Below, piece by piece: positions 1 to 7,240 of a DNA stretch of 17,633 nucleotides (its first letter is position 1; each line of letters opens with the position of its first letter). Origin of the DNA: CBDTTW01 sp965363675. Lineage in GTDB: Bacteria > Bacteroidota > Rhodothermia > Rhodothermales > DASSAV01. The notes under the pieces were generated by a model. That model was not told the origin of the DNA. It saw only the letters and a program-made list of their open reading frames with translations, and ran no database searches. Location: contig CBDTTW010000050.1 in NCBI GenBank assembly GCA_965363675.1, positions 1 through 17,633 of the forward strand, given 5' to 3'. The position numbers and the translations under genes were made by a program.

Positions 1-1060
<1,060 letters not shown>

Positions 1061-1064
<4 letters not shown>

Positions 1065-1088
1065 CCGCCCTCGAAGCGGCAGGGCTAC
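1061..1088. terminator. Hairpin between convergent stop codons of acs and the PLDc_N-like gene
   Basis: GTAG at 1061-1064 can pair with CTAC at 1085-1088 and CCCT at 1068-1071 with AGGG at 1081-1084, with a three-base bulge on one side. The outer stem contains both TAG stop codons. An alternative fold pairs GCCGC with GCGGC inside. There is no clear T-tract on either side, so a bidirectional intrinsic terminator is only a possibility. Confidence 0.25.
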
Positions 1089-1360
1089 TTGCGCCCGAAG
1101 AAGTAGTAGGCGATGCAGCCGAGGATGGGGAAAAAGATGATGATGGCGGCCCAGAGCACCTTGTCGCCGGCGCTGCGGTTGCTGCCGGCGATTTCGAGCA
1201 GGGCGATGATGTCCAGGATGACGACGACGATGCCGCAGCAGCTCAGCGAGCCGTTGCGCAGCCCGATGCGCTGGATCAGGTTCGGGCCGCACCCGGCGAC
1301 GGTAAGCATCAGCGCGAACGAAGCCGCGGCGGCCATGAGGGGGTTGGCGTAGCGTTGCAT
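1085..1360 (-). CDS. Small membrane lipoprotein-like protein with PLDc_N-type domain
   Basis: This is a protein of 91 residues with an N-terminal hydrophobic segment ending in a lipobox-like LTVAGC (Cys24). It then has two hydrophobic segments (about 43-59 and 66-88) separated by EIAGSNRSAGDKVLW and ending YYFFGRK. The LDIIALLEI...SNRS...KVLW...FP.LG...Y..FGRK pattern is that of the PLDc_N family, a small two-helix module found alone or in front of cardiolipin synthases. There is no phospholipase HKD motif, so no catalysis is expected and the role is unknown. The start is the ATG at 1360, which has GGAG five bases upstream. A GTG two codons earlier (1366) would overlap that ribosome site. The gene is a single unit convergent with acs. 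The combination of lipobox and PLDc_N could instead be an ordinary first transmembrane helix with a chance cysteine. Confidence 0.8.
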   Translation of the reverse strand: MQRYANPLMAAAASFALMLTVAGCGPNLIQRIGLRNGSLSCCGIVVVILDIIALLEIAGSNRSAGDKVLWAAIIIFFPILGCIAYYFFGRK

Positions 1361-1543
1361 GAGCACTCCGGAGGGTTGAGGGAAGCACCGCGCGGGCGGC
1401 GGTGGATAGTGTTACGTGGGCGTGGGCCAAAAGGTGACGCCGGCGGTGGTTGAAATGCCGTAACGCCGCGCCGGCGGAACCGCGCGCGGCAGGCGGCCGT
1501 ACGAGGGAACGCTTCGCCCACACCCCCCCGACCCGCAACGCCC

Positions 1544-2581
1544 GTGCAAATCGGCGCCGTCACCCTGCCGCCCCGCCCGCTCGTCCTGGCTCCGATGGAG
1601 GACGTAAGCGACCCGCCGTTCCGTCAGATCTGCAAGCGGCTGGGGGCGGATCTGCTCGTCACGGAGTTTATCTCCTCCGGCGGGCTGGTGCACGAGGCCG
1701 CCGACGCGACGCAGAAGCTGGACTTCGCCGAGTCGGAACGCCCGCTCGGGGTGCAGATCTTCGGCGGCGAGGTCGAGCAGGTGCGGCAGGCGGCGGCCAT
1801 CGTAGACCGGGCCGCCCCCGACTTCATCGACATCAACTTCGGCTGCCCCGTCAAGAAAATCGTGAGCAAGGACGCCGGGGCGGGCATCCTGCGCGACCTT
1901 CCGAAGATGCGGGCCCTCACCGAAGCGGTCGTCTCGGCGGCCACGCGCCCGGTGACCGTCAAGACGCGCCTGGGCTGGAGCGACGACGACATCCGCATTC
2001 TGGACGTAGCGGCCATGCTTCAGGACTGCGGCATCGCGGCCCTGGCGGTGCACGCGCGCACGCGCAACCAGATGTACCGGGGCGAGGCGCGCTGGGACTG
2101 GCTGCGGCGTCTGCGCGCGGAGCCGTGGCTGCGCATCCCCCTTATCGGCAACGGCGACGCCCTGACGCCCCCGCGCGTGCGCGCCATGTTCGAGGAGACG
2201 GGCGTCGATGCCGTCATGATCGGGCGGGGGGCCATCGGCAACCCGTGGATCTTCCGCGACGCCCGGCATTTCCTGGAGACCGGCGAGATGCCCGATCCGC
2301 CGCCGTGGGAGGAGCGGGTCGCGGTCGTGGCGGAGCATCTGCGGCTGAAATGCGCTTGGCTGGGCGAGGTGAAGGGCGTGCTGGAGATGCGCCGCATGTA
2401 CGGCGGCTACTTCAAGGGCTTCCGCAACGCCGGGCGCCTGCGCATGCTCATCCACGAGCAGACGACGATGCCGGGCGTGCTGGAGGTGCTGCTGAACTTC
2501 CGCGAGGACGAGCCCGAAGCGCTCGCGGCGGGGGCGGCCCCGGCCGACGACGCGCCCGACTACGAGGGCGTTTGCGGCTGA
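1544..2581 (+). CDS. dusB: tRNA-dihydrouridine synthase (DusB-like)
   Basis: This is an FMN enzyme that reduces uridines in tRNA D-loops to dihydrouridine using NADPH. It is a 345-residue TIM barrel with the whole Dus signature: FMN-binding APMEDVSDPPFR (16-27), the catalytic acid Cys101 in FIDINFGCPVKK, Lys140 in VTVKTRLGW, His170 in LAVHARTRNQMY, and the phosphate-binding GNGDA (202-206) and GRGAIGNPWIF (227-237). The C-terminal helical domain (from about 255) carries MRRMYGGYFKGF. The APMED variant of the first motif is typical of Bacteroidota-like DusB proteins. The GTG start at 1544 is chosen because the barrel begins immediately after it; I see no Shine-Dalgarno sequence there. The 183 bp between this start and the preceding divergent gene holds no further gene and no convincing promoter. 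The 3' end overlaps the convergent HD gene by 22 bp. Confidence 0.95.
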   Translation: MQIGAVTLPPRPLVLAPMEDVSDPPFRQICKRLGADLLVTEFISSGGLVHEAADATQKLDFAESERPLGVQIFGGEVEQVRQAAAIVDRAAPDFIDINFGCPVKKIVSKDAGAGILRDLPKMRALTEAVVSAATRPVTVKTRLGWSDDDIRILDVAAMLQDCGIAALAVHARTRNQMYRGEARWDWLRRLRAEPWLRIPLIGNGDALTPPRVRAMFEETGVDAVMIGRGAIGNPWIFRDARHFLETGEMPDPPPWEERVAVVAEHLRLKCAWLGEVKGVLEMRRMYGGYFKGFRNAGRLRMLIHEQTTMPGVLEVLLNFREDEPEALAAGAAPADDAPDYEGVCG

Positions 2582-3132
2582 AGCCCGAGGCGGTCGGCTT
2601 CGAGCCGCAGCGCTTCGATGACGCCGCCGATGTGGGTGGGCAGGTCGAGCCCGAGGGCGGCGGCGCCGTCGCGGATGTCGTCGCAGGAGACGGCGGCGGC
2701 GAAGGCGCGGTCCTTCAGCTTTTTGACGACCGAGGCGGGCGCAAGCCCTTCGAGGCGCCCCGGCCGCACGCGCGCCACCGCCATGACGAAGCCGGAAAGC
2801 TCGTCCACGGCGAAGAGCGTTTGGGCCAGCCGGGTCGTGCGCGGCGCGCCGGTATAATCGGCGTGCCCCAGGATAGCCTCCAGCATCGGCTCGGGGTAGC
2901 CGGCCTCCCGGAGGTGCGCCACGCCGACGTAGGGATGCGCGTCGGGGGTAGGGCAGCGCTCGTAGTCCAGGTCGTGCAGCAGGCCCGTCATGCGCCAGAG
3001 CGTTTCGTCCTCGCCGGCGCGGCGGGCGTAGTAGGCCATGGCCGCCTCGACGGCGTAGGCGTGGCGGCGCAGGCTCTCGGTAAGCGTCCAGGCGTGCAGG
3101 GTCGCCAGGGCGTCGGCGTAGGTGGGAGGCAT
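2560..3132 (-). CDS. HD-domain hydrolase (HDIG-like), last gene of the mla operon
   Basis: This is a 190-residue soluble protein with an HD metal-dependent phosphohydrolase domain. His24 (LRRHAYAVE), the HD doublet His53-Asp54 in TGLLHDLDYE, His66, His90 in ILGHADYTG and Asp110 in FAVDELSGF supply the expected metal ligands. Proteins of this size and pattern are annotated as HD or HDIG-domain hydrolases; the substrate is unknown and may be a nucleotide or other phosphoester. Its ATG lies 6 bp after the mlaD stop on the same strand, so it is very probably co-transcribed with mlaEFD. Nothing in the family ties it to lipid transport, and the link may be only positional. Its last 22 bp overlap the 3' end of dusB on the other strand. 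Confidence 0.85.
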   Translation of the reverse strand: MPPTYADALATLHAWTLTESLRRHAYAVEAAMAYYARRAGEDETLWRMTGLLHDLDYERCPTPDAHPYVGVAHLREAGYPEPMLEAILGHADYTGAPRTTRLAQTLFAVDELSGFVMAVARVRPGRLEGLAPASVVKKLKDRAFAAAVSCDDIRDGAAALGLDLPTHIGGVIEALRLEADRLGLQPQTPS

Positions 3133-3138
3133 GGCCGC

Positions 3139-4089
3139 TCAGAACACGTCGATGATGTCCACGTGGCGCAGGTAGCGGCCGGGGTTCTTGCGGAAATCGT
3201 CCATGATCTTGTTGAGGTTGATCGTGAGCGAATCGACCCGGCCGTAGAGCGTCGTGTCGCGCAGGAGCAGCCCGAGGTTGCCCTCGCCGCGCTCGACGCC
3301 GACCAGGAGGGTATCGACGCGCGACACGCTCGACTCGAAGGAGCCGAGGTTGCCGTCGAGGCGGCGCAGGAGGGTATTCATGTTGCGGACGGCGAGCGCG
3401 AGCGAGTCGCGGTTCTCGGTCGTGAAGGCGCTCAGGTCGCCGGAGGCCGTCTCGAAGTTGCCGATCACGTTGGTCAGGCGGCCCTGCTGACTTCCGAGGA
3501 GCGCTTCGAGGGTGTGGGCGGCGCCCCGGACGCCCGCCAAGGTCAGGCGGAGGTCGTTGCTGGAGGCGCTGACGAGCTGGTTGGCGCTGCGGAACGTCGC
3601 GGCGGCCTCGGCCATGGCGATCTGCGCCGTGATGAGCAGGCTGTCGGCGCGCGCGGCGTACTGCGGCGCCTGGCTGAGGAGGCCCGCCAGGCCGCCCTCG
3701 GTCTGCCCCGGCACGAAGCCGCCTTCCTCGACGTAGTTGCCCATGTCCTGCGCCAGCTCCAGGCGCACGTAGACGTTGCCGAGCGCCGCGATGCCGTCCA
3801 CGGAGGCGAACGAGCCCTGGGGCACCTTGATCTTGCTGTCGATGTGGAAGCGGACCTGGACCTGGTGCGTCTCGGGGTCGAGCTTGACGCTCTCGACGGC
3901 GCCGATGTCCACGCCGTTGATGCGCACGGCGTTGCCGTTGAGCAGCCCTTCGGCGGCGTTGAAGGTGGTGTTCAGCTCGTAGGTGCCCCGGAAGATGGGG
4001 ATGTCCTCGAAGAAGCGCACCCCGAGCACGAAGGCGAGCACGGCGAAGATGATGGCGGCGCCGACCTTGATTTCTCGACTGTATTTCAT
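3139..4089 (-). CDS. mlaD: MCE-domain lipid-transport substrate-binding protein (MlaD-like)
   Basis: This is a membrane-anchored periplasmic subunit of an MCE-type ABC lipid transporter, which shuttles phospholipids or other hydrophobic substrates between the membranes of a diderm cell. The 316-residue protein has a short cytoplasmic start (MKYSREIKVG), one transmembrane helix (about 10-28), then a single MCE domain (about 37-115: FNAAEGLLNGNAVRINGVDIGAVESVKLD...GIAALGNVYVRLE). The long C-terminal region (130-300) is heptad-like and predicted helical, with repeated NQL, NL and SL patterns, as in MlaD-like proteins that form a coiled tunnel. The C-terminus DDFRKNPGRYLRHVDIIDVF resembles the NPxRY ending common in Bacteroidota homologues. 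A 53-bp gap follows mlaF. The neighbouring mlaE and mlaF supply the permease and ATPase. No mlaB or mlaC is present in the cluster. Confidence 0.93.
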   Translation of the reverse strand: MKYSREIKVGAAIIFAVLAFVLGVRFFEDIPIFRGTYELNTTFNAAEGLLNGNAVRINGVDIGAVESVKLDPETHQVQVRFHIDSKIKVPQGSFASVDGIAALGNVYVRLELAQDMGNYVEEGGFVPGQTEGGLAGLLSQAPQYAARADSLLITAQIAMAEAAATFRSANQLVSASSNDLRLTLAGVRGAAHTLEALLGSQQGRLTNVIGNFETASGDLSAFTTENRDSLALAVRNMNTLLRRLDGNLGSFESSVSRVDTLLVGVERGEGNLGLLLRDTTLYGRVDSLTINLNKIMDDFRKNPGRYLRHVDIIDVF

Positions 4090-4142
4090 GAGGTGAAGCG
4101 GTTCGCGGGAGTCAGGGAGAGGGAAGAAGCGGCGGTCTGCGC

Positions 4143-4898
4143 CTAGGCGGTGGCTCGGGGCGAGCCGATCTGGTACTCGTTGGCCTTCACGAAGTCGAGC
4201 AGCACGTCGTCGGTGCTGGCGTGCAGCTCCTCGACGGTGCCGATCCAGCGGAGGCTGCCTTCGTGGACGAACGAGGCGCGGTCGGCGATGGAGAGCACCG
4301 AGTGCATGTCGTGCGTGACGACGATGCTGGTGATGTTGAGCTGGTCGGCGAGCGCCCGGATCAGCTCGTCGATGCGGTTGGAGGTCTCGGGGTCGAGGCC
4401 GCTCGTAGGCTCGTCGTAGATGACGTAGCGGGGGCGCAGCGCAATGGCCCGCGCCAGGGCGACGCGCTTCTGCATGCCGCCGGAAAGCTCGGAGGGCTTC
4501 TTCTTGCCGATGTCCTGAAGCTGGACCATGTTCAGGCAGTCCTGTGCGCGCTTGCGGATCTCGCTTTCCTTTTCGGTGGTGAAGGTGCGCAGCGGAAAGG
4601 CGACGTTGTCGAAGGCGGTCATCGAGTCGAAGAGGGCGCCGCCCTGGAAGAGCACGCCGAACTGCTGCCGCACGCGCCGGAGCTGGGCGTAGGGAATGGC
4701 GTTGATGTCCACGTCGTCGATGAGCACCTTGCCGGCGTCGGGCTTGAGCAGGCCGATGATGTGCTTCATGAGCACGCTTTTGCCCGAGCCCGAGCGCCCG
4801 ATGATGGCGTGCGTCTCGCCCTCCTCGATGGTGAGGCTCACGTCGCGGAGCACCTGCTTGCCGTCGAAGCTCTTGGAAATTTGGTCGATGTGGATCAT
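4143..4898 (-). CDS. mlaF: ABC transporter ATP-binding protein (MlaF-like)
   Basis: This is the cytoplasmic ATPase that drives the MlaE/MlaD lipid transporter. All nucleotide-binding motifs are intact in 251 residues: Walker A GRSGSGKS (34-41), Q-loop Gln85 in GVLFQGGALFDSMTAFDNVAF, signature LSGGMQKR (138-145), Walker B VIYDEPTSGLDP (159-170) with catalytic Glu163, and switch His196 in VVTHDMHS. The phrases VLFQGGALFDS and LSGGMQKRVALARAIA are characteristic of the Mla/Ttg2A group rather than of import ATPases. The start codon lies one base after the mlaE stop (TAG-T-ATG), so translation is probably coupled. No odd residues are seen. Confidence 0.95.
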   Translation of the reverse strand: MIHIDQISKSFDGKQVLRDVSLTIEEGETHAIIGRSGSGKSVLMKHIIGLLKPDAGKVLIDDVDINAIPYAQLRRVRQQFGVLFQGGALFDSMTAFDNVAFPLRTFTTEKESEIRKRAQDCLNMVQLQDIGKKKPSELSGGMQKRVALARAIALRPRYVIYDEPTSGLDPETSNRIDELIRALADQLNITSIVVTHDMHSVLSIADRASFVHEGSLRWIGTVEELHASTDDVLLDFVKANEYQIGSPRATA

Positions 4899-4899
4899 A

Positions 4900-5658
4900 C
4901 TACAGCAGGAGTAGGGCCAGCACGAGGTCGCCCAGCAGGATGAAGACGCAACTGGCGACGGCGGCCTGGGTGGTGCTTTTGCCCACGCCTTCGGCGCCGC
5001 CTCGGGTGTGGTAGCCTTTGTAGGCCGAGATCGACGTGATGATGAAGCCGAAGGCGACCGACTTGATGAGGCCGAATACGGCGTCGAAGGGGCGGAAGAA
5101 CTCGCGGGCGCCCTGGATGAACTCGCCGGCGGAGAGGTAGCCGCTATAGTTCGCCACGATGACGCCGCCCGAGATGCCGACGAAGCAGGCGATGACGTAG
5201 AGCACGGGAAACATGAACACGCCGGCCAGCACGCGCGGCACGACGAGGTAGCTGACCGAGTTGAGGCCCATCGCTTCGAGCGCGTCGATCTGCTCGGAGA
5301 CGCGCATCGTGCCCAGCTCGGCGGCGATGCGCGCGCCGACGCGCCCGGCCAGGATGAACCCCGATACGACGGCGCCCAGTTCGAGGATCATCGAGGGGGC
5401 TACGATGGAGCCGATGATCGACTTGGGGATGAGCGGCGAGACGAGCTGGTAAGCCGTCTGCACCGTCGTGACGGCCCCGGAGAAGGCCGCCGCGAGCGCG
5501 ATGATCGGGATGGAATCCACGCCGATACGCATCATCTGGTCGAGCAGGTTGTTGCGGTACGTCTTGAATTCGCCGAGAGACCGGAACGCATTTGCCAGAA
5601 GCAAGCTATAGCTGCCCAGGGCGCCGACGGGTCGCAGCAGTCTGCCGAGTGGGGGCAT
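4900..5658 (-). CDS. mlaE: MCE-type ABC transporter permease (MlaE-like)
   Basis: This is the inner-membrane permease of the lipid transporter. It is 252 residues from the ATG at 5658 and all membrane-spanning after an amphipathic start. Family landmarks are FKTYRNNLLDQMMRIGVDSIPIIAL, SGAVTTVQTAYQL, the conserved ELGAVVSGFILAGRVGARIAAELGTMRVSEQIDALEAMG segment and the late GYHTRGGAEGVGKSTTQAAVAS. The frame is open further upstream to a GTG at 5769, adding 37 residues rich in Pro, Arg and His. I prefer the ATG because permeases of this family are about 250-260 residues and the extension looks non-conserved, but neither start has a good Shine-Dalgarno site. It is the first gene of the mlaEFD-HD operon and is divergent from radA. 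Confidence 0.93.
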   Translation of the reverse strand: MPPLGRLLRPVGALGSYSLLLANAFRSLGEFKTYRNNLLDQMMRIGVDSIPIIALAAAFSGAVTTVQTAYQLVSPLIPKSIIGSIVAPSMILELGAVVSGFILAGRVGARIAAELGTMRVSEQIDALEAMGLNSVSYLVVPRVLAGVFMFPVLYVIACFVGISGGVIVANYSGYLSAGEFIQGAREFFRPFDAVFGLIKSVAFGFIITSISAYKGYHTRGGAEGVGKSTTQAAVASCVFILLGDLVLALLLL

Positions 5659-5809
5659 AAAGAGATGCCGGAGGGGGTGAAAAACGGTCTGATGAACGCC
5701 GCCGCGCGGATTTTGATGCCGGGTTACCGAAAATGCACCTTGCAGGGCAGGCAGCGGGCGGGGTGACACGGGCCTGTCAGAGGCGCAACCGAACTTGCGC
5801 GCTTCGGCT

Positions 5810-5840
5810 TAAACTTACGGTGTGGGGCGGGTATGGCAAA
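5810..5840 (-). promoter_or_regulatory. Candidate Bacteroidota-type promoter for the mla operon
   Basis: On the minus strand, TTTG (complement of 5837-5840) is followed by exactly 19 bases and then TAAGTTTA (complement of 5810-5817). The published Bacteroides consensus is TTTG, about 19 bases, TAnnTTTG; only the last base of the second box differs. The upstream box lies inside the first codons of divergent radA. Transcription would start near 5803, leaving a leader of about 145 bases to the preferred mlaE ATG, or about 35 to the upstream GTG. The call is based on pattern only. Confidence 0.35.
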
Positions 5841-7200
5841 ATCACGAACGCGTTATGCGTGCACGGCGTGCGGCTACGAGTCGGCGCAGTGGATGGGGCG
5901 GTGCCCGGGGTGCGAGTCCTGGGGAACGCTCATCGAGGAGGCGCCGGCGGCGCGCCCGGCGTCGGCGGCGCACGAGGCGCGGCTGGCCGGCGTGCGCGCC
6001 CCGGCGGGCGTGGTGCCGCTCTCGGAGGTGCGCATCGAGGCCGACGTGCGGTTGTGCACGGGCGTCGAGGAGTTCGACCGGGTAATGGGCGGCGGCATCA
6101 TGCACGGTTCGATGAACCTAATCGCGGGGGACCCCGGCATCGGCAAAAGCACGCTCATGACGGAGCTGGGCAAATACCTGCCGGGCCGCAAGCTGCTCTA
6201 CGTGACCGGCGAGGAGTCCGCGCGGCAGGTGCGCGTGCGCGCCGACCGGCTGGGCGTGGACTCGCGCACGTTCTACCTCCTGGCCGAGACGAACGTCGAG
6301 GAGATCATCGCGGCGGCGCAGGAGGTCGGGCCGGACGTGATGATCGTGGACTCGATCCAGACGGTGTTCCGGGCGGACGTGCAGAGCGCTCCCGGCTCGG
6401 TGAGCCAGGTGCGCGAGAGCGCGGCGGCGCTGCTGCACCTGACCAAGGGCATGGGCTTCCCGACGTTCCTGGTGGGCCACGTCACCAAGGAAGGCTCGAT
6501 TGCCGGGCCGCGCGTGCTGGAGCATATGGTCGATACGGTGCTGTACTTCGAGGGCGAGCGGCACCATGCGTTTCGCATTCTGCGCGCCGTCAAGAACCGG
6601 TTCGGCTCGACGAACGAGATCGGCGTGTTCGAGATGAGCGACGCCGGGCTGCGCGAGGTGCCCAACCCGAGCGAGATTTTCCTTTCGGAGCGCAGCTTCG
6701 GGGCCAGCGGCTCGACGGTGGTGTGCTCGCTGGAGGGCACGCGGCCGCTGCTCGTGGAGATCCAGGCGCTCGTGACGCCGACGGCCTACGGCACGCCGCA
6801 ACGCACGGCCACCGGCTTCGACTACCGCCGCTTGCAGATGCTGCTGGCCGTGCTGGAAAAGCGCGAAGGACTGCGGCTCTCGGCGCACGACGTGTTCGTG
6901 AACGTGGCCGGGGGCGTACGCCTGGAGGAGCCGGCCGTAGACCTGGGCATCGTCGTGGCGGTGGCGTCGTCGTTCCGGGATGTGCCCTCCGACACGGGCA
7001 GCGTGCTCATCGGCGAGGTGGGGTTGGGCGGCGAGGTGCGCACCGTCAGCCAGGTCGAGGCGCGGATCAAGGAAGCCGCCAAGCTGGGCTTTACGCGCGC
7101 CCTCGCGCCGGCGGGCAACATGAAGGGGCTCAACGCGCCGCGCGGGCTGGAGGTGACGCCGGTGTCTACTTTACATGCCGCCCTGGACCTGGTGCTTTGA
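5833..7200 (+). CDS. radA: DNA repair protein RadA (branch-migration ATPase)
   Basis: This RecA-related cytoplasmic ATPase promotes branch migration and processing of recombination intermediates. The 455 residues carry the standard order of domains: a C4 zinc finger (Cys10, Cys13, Cys24, Cys27 in YACTACGYESAQWMGRCPGC), Walker A GDPGIGKS (99-106), TGEES (125-129), Walker B VMIVDSIQT (169-177), the RadA-specific KNRFG motif (254-258) followed by STNEIGVFEM, and a C-terminal Lon-protease-like domain (about 275-455) that lacks a protease active site in this family. The ATG follows GGGGCGGGT. It is divergent from mlaE with 174 bp between the preferred starts. An acyl-CoA synthetase gene follows after 40 bp with no obvious terminator, so the two may share a transcript. 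Full length and intact. Confidence 0.97.
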   Translation: MAKSRTRYACTACGYESAQWMGRCPGCESWGTLIEEAPAARPASAAHEARLAGVRAPAGVVPLSEVRIEADVRLCTGVEEFDRVMGGGIMHGSMNLIAGDPGIGKSTLMTELGKYLPGRKLLYVTGEESARQVRVRADRLGVDSRTFYLLAETNVEEIIAAAQEVGPDVMIVDSIQTVFRADVQSAPGSVSQVRESAAALLHLTKGMGFPTFLVGHVTKEGSIAGPRVLEHMVDTVLYFEGERHHAFRILRAVKNRFGSTNEIGVFEMSDAGLREVPNPSEIFLSERSFGASGSTVVCSLEGTRPLLVEIQALVTPTAYGTPQRTATGFDYRRLQMLLAVLEKREGLRLSAHDVFVNVAGGVRLEEPAVDLGIVVAVASSFRDVPSDTGSVLIGEVGLGGEVRTVSQVEARIKEAAKLGFTRALAPAGNMKGLNAPRGLEVTPVSTLHAALDLVL

Positions 7201-7240
7201 GGCGGCGGGCGCCATCCTTTCCTCTTAATCTCTACACGCC

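Noticed and set aside
1370..1440. TTTTGG and TAACACTAT on the minus strand ahead of the PLDc_N-like gene as a promoter
   Set aside because: Spacing (13 or 15 bases) and second-box sequence fit neither the Bacteroidota nor the sigma-70 pattern well.
1450..4146. An 898-codon open frame on the plus strand across dusB, the HD gene and mlaD
   Set aside because: It is a GC-rich shadow: composition is Arg/Ala/Gly-heavy with no family resemblance, and it runs through four well-recognised motifs of genes in other frames.
5659..5769. 37-residue N-terminal extension of MlaE from a GTG
   Set aside because: Extension is Pro/Arg/His-rich and unlike MlaE starts; the internal ATG gives the usual family length. 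It is not fully excluded because the candidate promoter lies upstream of it.
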